A stretch of DNA of 64,000 bases from Azospirillum brasilense (GCF_001315015.1 NZ_CP012915.1:1164501-1228500); one strand, 5' to 3'; numbered from the stretch's first letter, positions 36,095-45,371 are shown. The notes: generated from the sequence alone by a model not told the origin. Numbers and translations: made by a program.

Positions 36095-36120
36095 AATCGC
36101 TTTGATCGATAAAACCGATT
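36095..36120. promoter_or_regulatory. Candidate OxyR site in the ahpC-oxyR spacer
   Basis: An imperfect dyad with AATCG (36095-36099) and CGATT (36116-36120) around an inner ATCGAT lies 13 bases before the oxyR start. Position fits autoregulation, but the sequence is only loosely like known OxyR sites. Confidence 0.35.
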
Positions 36121-36132
36121 ATTGTGCGGTGC

Positions 36133-37089
36133 ATGAAGCCCCTCCCCACCTTGCGTCAGCTCCACTACCTCGTCGCCGTCGTCGATCGCTGCCATTTCGG
36201 CAAGGCGGCGGAGGCGTGCCTCGTCAGCCAGTCCACGCTCAGCGCCGGCATCCAGGAATTGGAGAATCTGCTGGGCGCCCCGCTGCTGGAGCGCACGCGG
36301 CGCACCGTCCTGCCGACCCCGCTGGGCCGCGAGATCGCCGACCGCGCCCGCCTCGTCCTGAAGGGGGCGGAGGAACTGGTGGACATGGCCCGCTCGGTGG
36401 AGGACCCGATGTCCGGACCGCTCCATCTGGGTGTGATCCCGACCATCGGCCCCTTCCTGATTCCCCGCGTGATGCCGGCCCTGCGCGACAGCTTTCCCAA
36501 GCTGAAGCTGTTCCTGCGCGAGGACCAGACCGCCCGGCTGCTCGACCGGCTGGAGTCGGGGGAACTGGACGCGGCCATCCTCGCCCTGCCCTATCCGTCC
36601 GGCGACGTGGAATCGATCGACATCGCCGAAGACCGCTTTTCCGTGGTCTGCACGCCCGAGCACCGGCTGAGCGACGTCACGACGCCCCGCCCGTCCGACG
36701 TCGCACTGGACGATCTGCTGCTGCTGGAGGACGGGCACTGCCTGCGCGACCACGCGCTGGCCGCCTGCTCCATGGAAGGGGCGCGGCAAAGCGCCGCGTT
36801 CCAGGGCACCAGCCTGCACACGCTGGTCCAGATGGTGGCCAACGGGCTGGGGGTGACGCTGCTGCCGCAGATGGCGCTCGACTCGGGGATTCTGCGCGGT
36901 TTGGATGTGGTGGTCCGCCCGCTGGGCGGGGAGCGGCCGTTCCGCCGGATCGGGCTGGTCTGGCGCCGCACCTCCGGCCGCAAGGAGACCTTCCGGCAGC
37001 TCGCCGCCGCCCTGAAGACGGAGATGTCCCGCGACAGTGGACCGCAGGCCCCCGCCAACGGCGACGCCAGCGTGCGGACCGCCGCCTGA
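36133..37089 (+). CDS. oxyR: Hydrogen peroxide-sensing LysR regulator OxyR
   Basis: A 318-residue LysR protein. The N-terminal helix-turn-helix (LRQLHYLVAVVDRCHFGKAAE) is followed by an effector domain in which Cys203 and Cys212 of GHCLRDHALAAC have the same spacing as the E. coli OxyR Cys199 and Cys208 redox pair. It activates peroxide-defence genes when these form a disulfide. The ATG (MKPLPTLRQL) is preferred to a GTG three codons earlier. It is divergent from ahpC. Confidence 0.93.
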   Translation: MKPLPTLRQLHYLVAVVDRCHFGKAAEACLVSQSTLSAGIQELENLLGAPLLERTRRTVLPTPLGREIADRARLVLKGAEELVDMARSVEDPMSGPLHLGVIPTIGPFLIPRVMPALRDSFPKLKLFLREDQTARLLDRLESGELDAAILALPYPSGDVESIDIAEDRFSVVCTPEHRLSDVTTPRPSDVALDDLLLLEDGHCLRDHALAACSMEGARQSAAFQGTSLHTLVQMVANGLGVTLLPQMALDSGILRGLDVVVRPLGGERPFRRIGLVWRRTSGRKETFRQLAAALKTEMSRDSGPQAPANGDASVRTAA

Positions 37090-37112
37090 TCCAGGGCCAG
37101 AGAACGCCAGAA

Positions 37113-37724
37113 TCAGAAGACGTAGGTCATCACGAGATACAGCAGCGCCTCGCCGTCGCCCACGTTGCGGTAGGCGTGGGGGGCGTCGGCGTCGAACTGG
37201 ATCGTGTCGCCCTCCTCCAGCCGGTGGGTGCCGTCGCCGGTCTCGATCTCGACCACGCCGCGCCCGACCAGAATGTTCTCCACGGTGCCGATGGTGTGGG
37301 CGTCAGCCCGCTCGTCGGTGCCGGGGGCGAGGCGCAGTTCGTAGAACTCCACCTGCCGCTCGCCGCGGAAGGGGAACAGCGCCCGCGAGCTGAACCGCCC
37401 GTCGCGCGAGGCCAGCGGCCGGCTGTCCGCCCGCCGGATCACCGTGGTCCCGCCGCTGCCCCCGCTGCTGAGCAGGCTGGAGAAGGGCACGTCGAGCGCG
37501 CGGGCGATGGTCCACAGGAAATCGATGCTGGACGGCCCCTGCCCGGCCTCCACCGCCGTCAGCTCCGCCCGGCTGTTCCCTGACAGCTTGGCAAGCGCAT
37601 CGACGGACAGCCCCTGGCGGAGCCGAAAGTTGCGGATGTTCTCGGCGATCACGCCGGTCAGCGGGTTGGCGTCGCCATCCGTGCTCCGGGAGTCCGTGGT
37701 CCGGGGGGTTGATGTCGTGCTCAT
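37113..37724 (-). CDS. XRE-family regulator with C-terminal cupin
   Basis: A 203-residue regulator. After an unstructured Thr/Ser-rich 20-residue start, residues 27-85 form a helix-turn-helix (NFRLRQGLSVDALAKLSG). A C-terminal cupin barrel follows, with TIGTVENILVGRGVVEIE and DTIQFDADAPHAYRNVG, which probably binds a small ligand. The internal ATG is used because upstream frame is antisense to nothing coding and overlaps the preceding gene. It follows the sulfate-binding protein gene by 47 bases in the same direction, so it may control sulfur-related genes; that is inference. Confidence 0.85.
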   Translation of the reverse strand: MSTTSTPRTTDSRSTDGDANPLTGVIAENIRNFRLRQGLSVDALAKLSGNSRAELTAVEAGQGPSSIDFLWTIARALDVPFSSLLSSGGSGGTTVIRRADSRPLASRDGRFSSRALFPFRGERQVEFYELRLAPGTDERADAHTIGTVENILVGRGVVEIETGDGTHRLEEGDTIQFDADAPHAYRNVGDGEALLYLVMTYVF

Positions 37725-37771
37725 GGTGTCTGGCCCTCCCGTTCTGTGAATAAGCGTTGAATTCCTGGGAC

Positions 37772-38788
37772 TCAGCGGGGCGCCGCCTGGATCTGGTCGA
37801 ACAGGGCGCCCTCCGCGAAATGGGTCGCCTGGGCCTTGCGCCAGCCGCCGAAAACGTCGTCCACGGTCACCAGCGCCACCGGGGAGAAGCGTCCGGCATA
37901 TTGCCGCGCCAACTCGGGGTGGCGGGGCCGGTAGAAATTCCGCGCGGCGATCTCCTGCCCCTCGCGGGTGTAGAGATACTGCACATAGGCTTCGGCCACC
38001 TTGCGGGTGCCCTTGCGGTCGACCACGCTGTCCACCACGGCGACCGGCGGCTCGGTGAGGATGGACAGGGACGGCACGACGATCTCGAACTGATCGGCAC
38101 CGAACTCCCGGAGCGACAGGAAAGCCTCGTTCTCCCAGGTCAGCAGAACATCGCCGACACCCTTGCGGGCGAAGGTCAGCGCAGCCCCGCGGGCGCCGCT
38201 GTCCAGCACCGGAACATGCCGGTACAGCTCGGCGACGAACTGCCTGGCCTTGGCCTCGTCGTTCCCGTTGCTCTTCAGCGCATAGGCCCAAGCGGCGAGG
38301 TAGTTCCAGCGCGCCCCGCCCGAGGTCTTCGGGTTGGGCGTGACCACCTCCACGTCCGGCTTCACCAGATCGTCCCAGTCCTTGATCCGCTTCGGGTTGC
38401 CCTTGCGGACCAGGAACACGACGGTGGAGGTGTAGGGGGAACTGTTGTTCGGCAGGCGCGTCCGCCAATCCTTGGCAATCAGCCCGGCGTCGGCGATGGC
38501 GTCCACGTCGTAGCCCAGAGCCAGCGTCACCACGTCGGCGTCCAGCCCGTCGATGACCGAGCGCGCCTGCGCGCCCGATCCGCCGTGCGATTGGTGGATG
38601 ACCACCGTCTCCCCCGACGCCTCCGACCAGGTGCGGGCGAAGGCCGGGTTGAACTCCTCGTACAGCTCCCGCGTCGGGTCGTAGGAAACGTTCAGGATCG
38701 TGCTGCGGCTCGCGGCGCTGGCGGTCGCCAGGGCGGCCAATGTCACCAGCCCGATGGCGATGAGGCTCTGGCTGAAGCGCGACGGCAT
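37772..38788 (-). CDS. Sulfate/thiosulfate ABC transporter substrate-binding protein
   Basis: A 338-residue periplasmic protein. A signal peptide of about 25 residues ends ATASA. The mature protein has the Sbp/CysP motifs [33 protein letters not shown] and [19 protein letters not shown], which bind the sulfate oxyanion. No cysT, cysW or cysA permease genes are adjacent, so it must work with a transporter encoded elsewhere or serve as a second receptor. Its companion is an XRE-cupin regulator downstream. Palindromes upstream look like operators. Confidence 0.9.
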   Translation of the reverse strand: MPSRFSQSLIAIGLVTLAALATASAASRSTILNVSYDPTRELYEEFNPAFARTWSEASGETVVIHQSHGGSGAQARSVIDGLDADVVTLALGYDVDAIADAGLIAKDWRTRLPNNSSPYTSTVVFLVRKGNPKRIKDWDDLVKPDVEVVTPNPKTSGGARWNYLAAWAYALKSNGNDEAKARQFVAELYRHVPVLDSGARGAALTFARKGVGDVLLTWENEAFLSLREFGADQFEIVVPSLSILTEPPVAVVDSVVDRKGTRKVAEAYVQYLYTREGQEIAARNFYRPRHPELARQYAGRFSPVALVTVDDVFGGWRKAQATHFAEGALFDQIQAAPR

Positions 38789-38855
38789 GAACGGTGTTCC
38801 CCAAGCTGACGGTCGATGGCGCGGTGCCGGGGATTATTGAACACGGGCGATCCCT

Positions 38856-38884
38856 ATCAGGCAAGTCGTCTTTTGCTGCCTGAT
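38856..38884. promoter_or_regulatory. Inverted repeat upstream of the sulfate-binding protein gene
   Basis: ATCAGGCA (38856-38863) and TGCCTGAT (38877-38884) form a perfect 8-base dyad with a 13-base spacer, 68 bases before the gene start. A second perfect palindrome, CACATATGTG, lies at 38893-38902 in the AT-rich stretch behind it. Confidence 0.5.
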
Positions 38885-38944
38885 GTGTAATTCACATATG
38901 TGCGATTATTATTTATCGCAATTTTAATGTGAAAATAGGACGTC

Positions 38945-38975
38945 AAACGGTTGCGCCAGCCATACGGCGCAACCG
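38945..38975 (-). terminator. Rho-independent terminator of tyrA
   Basis: On the minus strand CGGTTGCGCC, an eight-base loop and GGCGCAACCG form a perfect 10-base-pair stem followed by a short T run (TTTG), beginning seven bases after the tyrA stop. Confidence 0.7.
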
Positions 38976-38981
38976 GACCGG

Positions 38982-39875
38982 TCAGGCTTGCTTGGCGTCG
39001 ATGATGCCGCGGCGGATGGCGCGGGTCTTGGTGAAATGGTCCTGCAACTGCTCCCCCTCGCCCCAGCGGATGGCGCGCTGGAGGGCGGTCAGGTCCTCGG
39101 TGAAGCGCTGGAGGATTTCCAGGACCGCTTCCCGGTTGTTCAGGAACACGTCGCGCCACATCACCGGGTCGCTGGCGGCGATGCGGGTGAAGTCGCGGAA
39201 ACCGCCGGCCGAGAATTTGATGACCTCGGACTTGGTGTCGTCCTCCAGGTCGGACGCCGTGCCGACGATGGTGTAGGCGATCAGGTGCGGCAGGTGCGAG
39301 GTGATGGCCAGCACGCGGTCATGGTGGTTGGCGTCCATCAGTTCCACTGTGGAACCGATGCGGCGCCACATCGTCACCACCTTGTCCACCGCGCCCTCGT
39401 TGGCGCCGGGCGGCGGGGTGACGATGCACCAGCGGCCCTGGAACAGGGTGGCGAAGCCGGCCTCCGGCCCCGAATGCTCGGTCCCCGCCACCGGGTGGCC
39501 GGGAATCAGGTGCACGCCGTCCGGGATGTGCGGCCCGACGTCGCGCAGCACCGCCTGCTTCACCGAGCCGACGTCCGTCACGATCATGCCCGGGCGCAGC
39601 AGCGGCCCGAGCTGCTCTCCCACCTCGGCGAAGGCGCCAACGGGAGTCGCCAGGACCACCACGTCCGCACCCTCCAGCGCTTCCGCCAGATCGGTGGTGG
39701 CGCGCTCGACGATGCCCAGCTCCATCGCCTTAGCGCAATGCTCGGGGCTGCGGTCCGCGCAGACGACCTGACGCGCCACCCCGTAATGCGTGAGCGCCCG
39801 CGCCAGGGACGAACCGATCAGACCGACGCCGACGATGGCGACGCGGTCGAACAAGGGAGTGGCGGTCTCGCTCAT
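38982..39875 (-). CDS. tyrA: Prephenate/arogenate dehydrogenase
   Basis: A 297-residue NAD(P)-dependent dehydrogenase. The Rossmann motif is VAIVGVGLIGSSLARAL at the N-terminus, then VVLATPVGAF and the TDVGSVKQAV and GHPVAGTEHSGPEAG motifs of the TyrA family (conserved His in GHPVAGTEHSG). It makes hydroxyphenylpyruvate from prephenate or tyrosine from arogenate; the sequence does not say which. It is third in the order chorismate mutase-like gene, hisC, tyrA. A terminator separates it from hisC and another follows it. Confidence 0.92.
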   Translation of the reverse strand: MSETATPLFDRVAIVGVGLIGSSLARALTHYGVARQVVCADRSPEHCAKAMELGIVERATTDLAEALEGADVVVLATPVGAFAEVGEQLGPLLRPGMIVTDVGSVKQAVLRDVGPHIPDGVHLIPGHPVAGTEHSGPEAGFATLFQGRWCIVTPPPGANEGAVDKVVTMWRRIGSTVELMDANHHDRVLAITSHLPHLIAYTIVGTASDLEDDTKSEVIKFSAGGFRDFTRIAASDPVMWRDVFLNNREAVLEILQRFTEDLTALQRAIRWGEGEQLQDHFTKTRAIRRGIIDAKQA

Positions 39876-39987
39876 GATCTCAAGGCACCGGCTGCGGATG
39901 GGTTGCAGAACGCCCCGCTATAAAGCACCAAGCCGCCGCGTGACCAAGGGAAAGTTTGGTCAGCCGGACGCTTGCAACGGCCCAAAC

Positions 39988-40015
39988 GAAAAGGCCGGAC
40001 GCGAGGCCCGGCCTG
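39988..40015 (-). terminator. Rho-independent terminator of hisC
   Basis: On the minus strand AGGCCGGG, a short loop and CCGGCCTTTTCG form a GC stem with a T run, 24 bases after hisC. It would leave tyrA at least partly on its own promoter. Confidence 0.65.
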
Positions 40016-40039
40016 TTTCAGTTCGATTCGACGGCCCTG

Positions 40040-41134
40040 TTACGCCGTCAGGAAGTCCTTCAGCGCCTGCACCACCTCGCGCATCTCGGCCTCCGTGCCG
40101 ATGGTGACGCGCAGGCAGCTCGGCAGGCCGTAGGCGGGCATCTGGCGGACCAGGATGCCGCGTCCCTTCAGGAACAGGCGCGCCGCCTCGGCGTCGTCCT
40201 TCCCGGCGGTCTGGCCGGCGAAATCGACCAGAACGAAGTTCGTCACGCTGGGATGGGTCTTCAGCCCCAGCCCCTGGACCTGCTGGACGAACCACTCCCG
40301 CCACTCGGTGTTGTGGCTGCGCGAGCGCTCCAGGAACGCGGTGTCCTCCAGCGCCGCCACCCCGGCGATCTGCGCCGCGGAGGAGACGTTGAAGGGACCG
40401 CGCACGCGGTTCAGCACATCGGCGATCCCCGCCGGGCAATAGGCCCAGCCGAGCCGGACCGAGCCCAGCGCGAAGATCTTCGAGAAGGTGCGGGTCATCA
40501 CCACGTTGGGGAAGCGGTCCACCAACTCCTGCCCCGCCGAATAGTCGTTGTGGTTCATGTACTCGGCGTAGGCCGCGTCGATGACCAGGATGGCGTTTTC
40601 CGGCAGGCCGGCGTGCAGGCGGGCCATCTCGTCGGCGGTGATGTAGGTGCCGGTCGGGTTGTTCGGGTTGGCGACGAAGACCAGCCGGGTGCGCGGCGTA
40701 ACGTGGGCCAGCAGCGAGTCCACGTCGGTGGTCAGGTTCGTCTCCGGCGCCTGGACCGGCGTGGCGCCGACCGACTTGGCGCCGATCGGGTACATCAGGA
40801 AGCCATGCTGCGAGTACAGCACCTCGTCCCCCGGTCCGGCGTAGGCACGGATCAGCAGGGCGATCAGCTCGTCGGAGCCGGCGCCGCAGACCACGCGGTC
40901 GGCGTCCAGGCCGAAGCGCTCGGCGATGGCCTTGCGCAGCTTGGCGGAGCCGCCGTCCGGGTAGCGGTGCAGCTCGCCCGCGGCGGCCTTGTAGGCCTCC
41001 ACGGCGCGCGGGCTCGGGCCGAGCGCGCCTTCGTTGGAGGCGAGGCGGATGTGCCCCGCATGCTCGCCGCCGACATAGGGGGCGATGTCGAGAATCCCCG
41101 GGCGGGGCGCCGGGCCGTTGTTCGGCTGGGTCAT
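40040..41134 (-). CDS. hisC: Histidinol-phosphate / aromatic aminotransferase
   Basis: A 364-residue fold-type I PLP aminotransferase. LASNEGALGPSP is near the N-terminus, FVANPNNPTGTYI in the middle, and the PLP lysine region is TRTFSKIFALGSVRLGW. It is the family that transaminates imidazole-acetol phosphate in histidine synthesis. Its setting between a chorismate mutase-like gene and tyrA suggests it also, or mainly, works on aromatic keto acids, as in Zymomonas. It starts eight bases after the upstream gene ends. Confidence 0.9.
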   Translation of the reverse strand: MTQPNNGPAPRPGILDIAPYVGGEHAGHIRLASNEGALGPSPRAVEAYKAAAGELHRYPDGGSAKLRKAIAERFGLDADRVVCGAGSDELIALLIRAYAGPGDEVLYSQHGFLMYPIGAKSVGATPVQAPETNLTTDVDSLLAHVTPRTRLVFVANPNNPTGTYITADEMARLHAGLPENAILVIDAAYAEYMNHNDYSAGQELVDRFPNVVMTRTFSKIFALGSVRLGWAYCPAGIADVLNRVRGPFNVSSAAQIAGVAALEDTAFLERSRSHNTEWREWFVQQVQGLGLKTHPSVTNFVLVDFAGQTAGKDDAEAARLFLKGRGILVRQMPAYGLPSCLRVTIGTEAEMREVVQALKDFLTA

Positions 41135-41142
41135 GTCAGGTC

Positions 41143-42057
41143 TCAGACCTTGCGGGCGTCGTGGGAGAAATGAAGCGGGACGGCGTAGCCGCCCACGATG
41201 TTGATCCGCACCGGGATGTCGCCCAGCCGGCCGGCGAAGGCGGCGAGGCGCGGGTCGGTGTGGTCGACGAAGTCGGCAACCTCGACCAGATGGATCGACG
41301 GGCCGGACGGGTCGCGGGCGTGCCATGTGCAGAAATAGGTCGGGGCGAGGCCGCTCGTCTCCAGATGATCCTTGAGCCGGCCGCGGCTGAGGTCATGCCC
41401 CAGCTCGATCCCCAGGAGGGTGCGGTCGTCGCCGGTCGGCTCGTGCGGGACCAGCGCGATGGCCAGCGCGTCGCGGTCCTCGCCGCGGGCGTTGCCGCGC
41501 CCGGCGAAGGGCAGCCGCGCCACCACGCGCGGCGTGCGCGCGTCGGACGACACCAGGAAGCGCCACCAGGGGTCCGCGTCGTCCTCCGCCGGGTAGGGAA
41601 CGACGCCGACCGTGGCCGTGCCCTCCGACACCGCGCGGATGGCCGCGGCGGGGGAGTTGACGGCGGTCATCGGAACGACGCTGCCGAAATGGTCGCGGGC
41701 CACGTCCCAGAATCCGCGGCGGTCCTCCGGCGCGTAGACCGCGACGGCGAAGGGGCCCTGGAGCCGGGTGAAGGCGGTGATCATCTCCCGCCAGATGCGG
41801 GCGACGGCCATCGCCGGGAAGGAGCCGGCGTGGCGCGCCATCAGGCGGCGCAGGATGACCGCCTCGCGCGCCGGGCGCAGATAGATCGGGGTCTGGGGGT
41901 TCCCGCTGATCTGGCCTTCCGCGGCCTCGATCTGGCTTTTCACGACACCGACGCGCTCCACCACCGCGGTGCGGCGCATCAGCAGGTCGTGGATCGTATC
42001 GTCGATGTGATCGATCTCGCGGCGCAGATCGTCGAGCGGGGACTTGGGCGGAGGCAT
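41143..42057 (-). CDS. Chorismate mutase with degenerate prephenate dehydratase-like domain
   Basis: A 304-residue protein. Residues 6-95 form an AroQ-type chorismate mutase helical domain (LDDLRREIDHIDDTIHDLL, then ERVGVVK). The remaining 200 residues resemble the prephenate dehydratase/ACT layout (GFWDVARDHFG, GTATVGVVPYP), but I see no TRF catalytic motif. It may be mutase only. The ATG (MPPPKSPLDDL) is chosen over a TTG six codons earlier. It heads the order with hisC and tyrA; the region upstream leads to divergent metX. Confidence 0.75.
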   Translation of the reverse strand: MPPPKSPLDDLRREIDHIDDTIHDLLMRRTAVVERVGVVKSQIEAAEGQISGNPQTPIYLRPAREAVILRRLMARHAGSFPAMAVARIWREMITAFTRLQGPFAVAVYAPEDRRGFWDVARDHFGSVVPMTAVNSPAAAIRAVSEGTATVGVVPYPAEDDADPWWRFLVSSDARTPRVVARLPFAGRGNARGEDRDALAIALVPHEPTGDDRTLLGIELGHDLSRGRLKDHLETSGLAPTYFCTWHARDPSGPSIHLVEVADFVDHTDPRLAAFAGRLGDIPVRINIVGGYAVPLHFSHDARKV

Positions 42058-42138
42058 GGGGCGGGAAACCGTCAAATCCAGGGCGAATCCAAAGCCGGAT
42101 AGTAGTAGTCCGCAAGCGACGCGAAATCAAAGAAAACG

Positions 42139-42168
42139 TTGACACTCCCAACCGCCGGTCCGTAGCTA
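42139..42168 (+). promoter_or_regulatory. Sigma-70 promoter of metX
   Basis: TTGACA (42139-42144), 18 bases, TAGCTA (42163-42168). Transcription would start near 42175, leaving a leader of about 28 bases with a GGAGG ribosome site (42185-42189). So short a leader leaves no room for a SAM riboswitch. Confidence 0.55.
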
Positions 42169-42202
42169 TGAGCTCCCGTTTTCCGGAGGCTCCCAACCCG
42201 TC

Positions 42203-43414
42203 ATGTCCGCGCCGAACCCCGCTGCCGCCGTGTCTGCCGCCGTGCCTGCCGAGCCCGCGACGATGCCCGGCCACCGGGTCACGCTCGGGGTGGACCGGCC
42301 TATGCGGCTGGACAGCGGGGCGGAACTGGGCCCCTTCGAGGTCGCCTACCAGACCTACGGCGCGCTGAACGCGGACCGGTCGAACGCCGTCCTGATCTGC
42401 CACGCGCTGACCGGCGACCATTATGTGCTCGACCAGCATCCGGTGACCGGCAAGCCCGGCTGGTGGGAGATGCTGGTCGGACCCGGCAAGCCGGTCGACA
42501 CCGACCGCTATTTCGTCATCTGCTCCAACGTGATCGGCGGCTGCATGGGCTCCACCGGCCCGAAGGAGACCGATCCGGCGACCGGCAAGCCCTACGGCCT
42601 CGGCTTTCCTGTCATCACCATCGGCGACATGGTGCGCGCGCAGAAGCTGCTGGTGGAGCATCTCGGGATCGACCAACTCTTCTGCGTGATCGGCGGCTCG
42701 ATGGGCGGCATGCAGGTCCTGCAATGGGCCGTCGCCTATCCGGAGTCGGTCTTCGCCGCGGTGCCGATCGCCACGGCGGCCCGCCACTCGGCGCAAAACA
42801 TCGCCTTCCACGAGGTCGGCCGGCAGGCGATCATGGCCGACCCGGACTGGGCCGGCGGCAACTACCTGCTGGAGGGCACCCGCCCCCACCGCGGGCTGGC
42901 GGTGGCGCGCATGGCCGCGCACATCACCTACCTGTCGGAGCCGGCGCTGCACCGCAAGTTCGGGCGCAACCTGCAGAACCGCCAGACCGTCACCTACGGC
43001 TTCGACGCCGATTTCCAGGTGGAGAGCTATCTGCGCCACCAGGGCATCACCTTCGTCGAGCGGTTCGACGCCAACTCCTACCTCTACATCACGCGGGCGA
43101 TGGACTATTTCGACCTCGCCGCGGATTACGGGGGCGGCACCCTGTCCAACGCCTTCCGCAAGGACGGCAAGGGCACCCCGGTGCGCTTCTGCCTCGCCAG
43201 CTTCTCCAGCGACTGGCTGTTCCCGACCTCCGAATCGCGGGCCATCGTGCACGCGCTGAACGCCGTGGCCGCCAACGTCAGCTTCGTGGAGATCCGCACC
43301 GACAAGGGGCACGACTCCTTCCTGCTCGACGAGCCGGAATTCCATCAGGTGGTCCGCGGCTTCCTGGACGGCTGCGCCGAGCACCGCGGCCTGACACGCC
43401 CCTCCAGACCATGA
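42203..43414 (+). CDS. metX: Homoserine O-acyltransferase
   Basis: A 403-residue alpha/beta hydrolase. It has the MetX motifs [26 protein letters not shown], the nucleophile elbow GGSMGGMQ and the catalytic Asp/His near the end ([14 protein letters not shown]). It activates homoserine as O-acetyl- or O-succinyl-homoserine for methionine synthesis; the acyl donor in this lineage is uncertain. It is followed after ten bases by metW. Confidence 0.93.
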   Translation: MSAPNPAAAVSAAVPAEPATMPGHRVTLGVDRPMRLDSGAELGPFEVAYQTYGALNADRSNAVLICHALTGDHYVLDQHPVTGKPGWWEMLVGPGKPVDTDRYFVICSNVIGGCMGSTGPKETDPATGKPYGLGFPVITIGDMVRAQKLLVEHLGIDQLFCVIGGSMGGMQVLQWAVAYPESVFAAVPIATAARHSAQNIAFHEVGRQAIMADPDWAGGNYLLEGTRPHRGLAVARMAAHITYLSEPALHRKFGRNLQNRQTVTYGFDADFQVESYLRHQGITFVERFDANSYLYITRAMDYFDLAADYGGGTLSNAFRKDGKGTPVRFCLASFSSDWLFPTSESRAIVHALNAVAANVSFVEIRTDKGHDSFLLDEPEFHQVVRGFLDGCAEHRGLTRPSRP

Positions 43415-43424
43415 CGCCCCGGCC

Positions 43425-44075
43425 ATGAGCCCCCTCGACGAGAATCAAGCCGCCGCCCGCGCCGCCTCCGGCAACGGCATCCGCACCGACCTGAAGCTGA
43501 TCGCGGAGATGGTGGAGCCGGGCAGCCGCGTGCTCGATGTCGGCTGCGGCGACGGTGCCCTGCTCGCCTTCCTGTCCCGGCAGAAGGGGGTGGACGCGCG
43601 CGGGATCGAGCTGTCGATGGACGGCGTGCACCAGTGCGTGGCCCAGGGCCTGTCGGTCATCCAGGGCGACGCCGAAACTGACCTGAAGGACTACCCGCCG
43701 GGCGCCTTCGACTACGTGATCCTCAGCCAGACCCTCCAGGCGATGCGGGAACCGCGGACGGTGCTGGAGACGATGACCCGCATCGGGCGGCGGGCCATCG
43801 TGTCGGTGCCCAATTTCGGCTATTGGCGCATCCGCGTGCAGCTTCTGCTGACCGGGCGCATGCCGGTGACGGAGAAACTGGGCTACCAGTGGTGGGAAAC
43901 CCCCAACATCCATTTCTGCACGATCAAGGACTTCGTCGTCCTGGCGGAGGAGATGGGCATCCGCATCGAGCGCTGCATGATCGTGAACCGCGCCGGCAGG
44001 ATCACCGGCCATGCCCATTCCGGGCTCGCGAACCTGCTGGGCGAGCAGGGCGTCTTCCTGCTGCGCCGGGACTGA
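43425..44075 (+). CDS. metW: Methionine biosynthesis protein MetW
   Basis: A 216-residue SAM-dependent methyltransferase-fold protein. The SAM motif is VLDVGCGDGALLAFL and the MetW-specific stretches are QKGVDARGIELS and VPNFGYWRIR. MetW is needed with MetX for methionine synthesis and is its usual neighbour; its exact function in the complex is not fully settled. It is ten bases after metX, so the two are co-transcribed. Confidence 0.93.
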   Translation: MSPLDENQAAARAASGNGIRTDLKLIAEMVEPGSRVLDVGCGDGALLAFLSRQKGVDARGIELSMDGVHQCVAQGLSVIQGDAETDLKDYPPGAFDYVILSQTLQAMREPRTVLETMTRIGRRAIVSVPNFGYWRIRVQLLLTGRMPVTEKLGYQWWETPNIHFCTIKDFVVLAEEMGIRIERCMIVNRAGRITGHAHSGLANLLGEQGVFLLRRD

Positions 44076-44172
44076 GCGGACCCCGCCGCTTCCCGGCAAT
44101 GCAACCCCTGCCCCGCTGGCGCTGTTGATAGGCAAAGTCCGTTCAACAACAGACCAGCGGGAGCCACGCACC

Positions 44173-44742
44173 ATGCGCCTCATCCCTTCCTCCGTCCTCG
44201 CCGCATCGGCCGTCGCCCTGCTGCTGTCCGGCACCGCCTACGCGCAAACGCCGCAAGCGTCACCGGACGCCGCGCGTCCCCCGCTGATGACGGCGCCGCG
44301 CCCGGACGACACCCCGGCCACCCCACCCGCCGCCTCGCCGGAGGGGCTCGGCGGCGACGCACCCTCCGACGAGATGCAGCGCGCGGCCCCCTCCGTCGCC
44401 GCGATTCCCCATCTGCTGACCCCGGAGGAGGCGCGGACCCTGATCGGCAAGGAGGTGCGGACCCGCGACGGTCAGCCCGGCGGCTCCATCAAGGATTTCA
44501 CGCTGGACGGCAGCGCCGCTTCGATCGAACGGATCGTGCTGGCTCCCGCCGAGGGCAGCGGGGCGGACGGGAAGCTGCGGTCCCTGCCGGTCAGCATGCT
44601 GCGCACCGACATCGCGGGCGCGGCCGCCAGCAGCGACGGCTCCACGCCGCCGACGCTGGACCTGCCGGCGGCCGAACTCGTGCGGGCACCGGAATTCACC
44701 TACGGCGAGGGCGTGAAGACGGTGAGCGGCCAGCCGCAGTGA
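44173..44742 (+). CDS. Exported PRC-barrel-like protein
   Basis: A 189-residue protein with a signal peptide of about 24 residues ending GTAYAQ. A Pro- and Ala-rich linker (about 25-75) follows, then a PRC-barrel-like domain (about 80-150: LIGKEVRTRDGQPGGSIKDF). PRC-barrels bind diverse partners; periplasmic ones in alphaproteobacteria have no assigned role. It is 97 bases after metW, with no clear promoter. Confidence 0.75.
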   Translation: MRLIPSSVLAASAVALLLSGTAYAQTPQASPDAARPPLMTAPRPDDTPATPPAASPEGLGGDAPSDEMQRAAPSVAAIPHLLTPEEARTLIGKEVRTRDGQPGGSIKDFTLDGSAASIERIVLAPAEGSGADGKLRSLPVSMLRTDIAGAAASSDGSTPPTLDLPAAELVRAPEFTYGEGVKTVSGQPQ

Positions 44743-44746
44743 CGGC

Positions 44747-45310
44747 TCAAGCGCCGCCGTCCACCGCGCGCAGCAGGTCGAGAACAAGCCGCTCGCCGTC
44801 CGGCCAGGGTCCGTAGCCGGCGGCGGTGTTGATGTGGCCGAGATCGCCCGCATCGATGAAGTCGGCGCCCCACCCCACCGCGAAGGCGCAGGAACGCTCG
44901 ATCGCGGCGTAAGGGTCGTTGCGGCTGGCCAGCACCAGCGCGCGGAAGGGCAGCGGATCGGTGGGCACCGGGGCGAAGCCGTGGACCTCCGGCGGCGTGC
45001 GCTCCGCCGATTCGACGTCGGGCGGAGCGACCAGCAGGGCGGCGGCGACCCTGCCGACCGACGAGCCGCTCCGCACGGCCCAATGGGCCACCGTCATGCC
45101 GCCCAGGCTGTGGGCGATCAGCACCACCGGGGCGGCCGCGGCGGCCACCGCCTGTTCCAGCGACCGCACCCAGTCCTCCAGGGCCGGCGCGTCCCAGTCG
45201 GCCTGCTCGACCCGCGAGAAGGACGGGTGGCGCTGCTGCAGCCAGCTTTGCCAGTGGTCCGGGCCGGAATTGCCGAGTCCGGGGACGATGAGAACACTCG
45301 CCTTCGTCAT
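44747..45310 (-). CDS. Alpha/beta hydrolase, RBBP9/YdeN family
   Basis: A 187-residue serine hydrolase. It opens VLIVPGLGNSGPDHWQSWL. The nucleophile elbow is IAHSLGGM (about residue 70), and ASRNDPYA (Asp region) and GDLGHINTAAG (His) complete the triad. These match the RBBP9/YdeN family of small esterase-like proteins of unknown substrate. It is convergent with the PRC-barrel gene, four bases apart. Confidence 0.85.
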   Translation of the reverse strand: MTKASVLIVPGLGNSGPDHWQSWLQQRHPSFSRVEQADWDAPALEDWVRSLEQAVAAAAAPVVLIAHSLGGMTVAHWAVRSGSSVGRVAAALLVAPPDVESAERTPPEVHGFAPVPTDPLPFRALVLASRNDPYAAIERSCAFAVGWGADFIDAGDLGHINTAAGYGPWPDGERLVLDLLRAVDGGA

Positions 45311-45371
45311 GGGGTCCGATCCGCTGCGGTGACCAGAAAGGTTACAAACCGCAACGGCCCCGGAGCAAGGC

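Noticed and set aside
42121..42202. Possible SAM riboswitch before metX
   Set aside because: No SAM-II or other pattern was seen, and the predicted promoter leaves only about 28 bases of leader.
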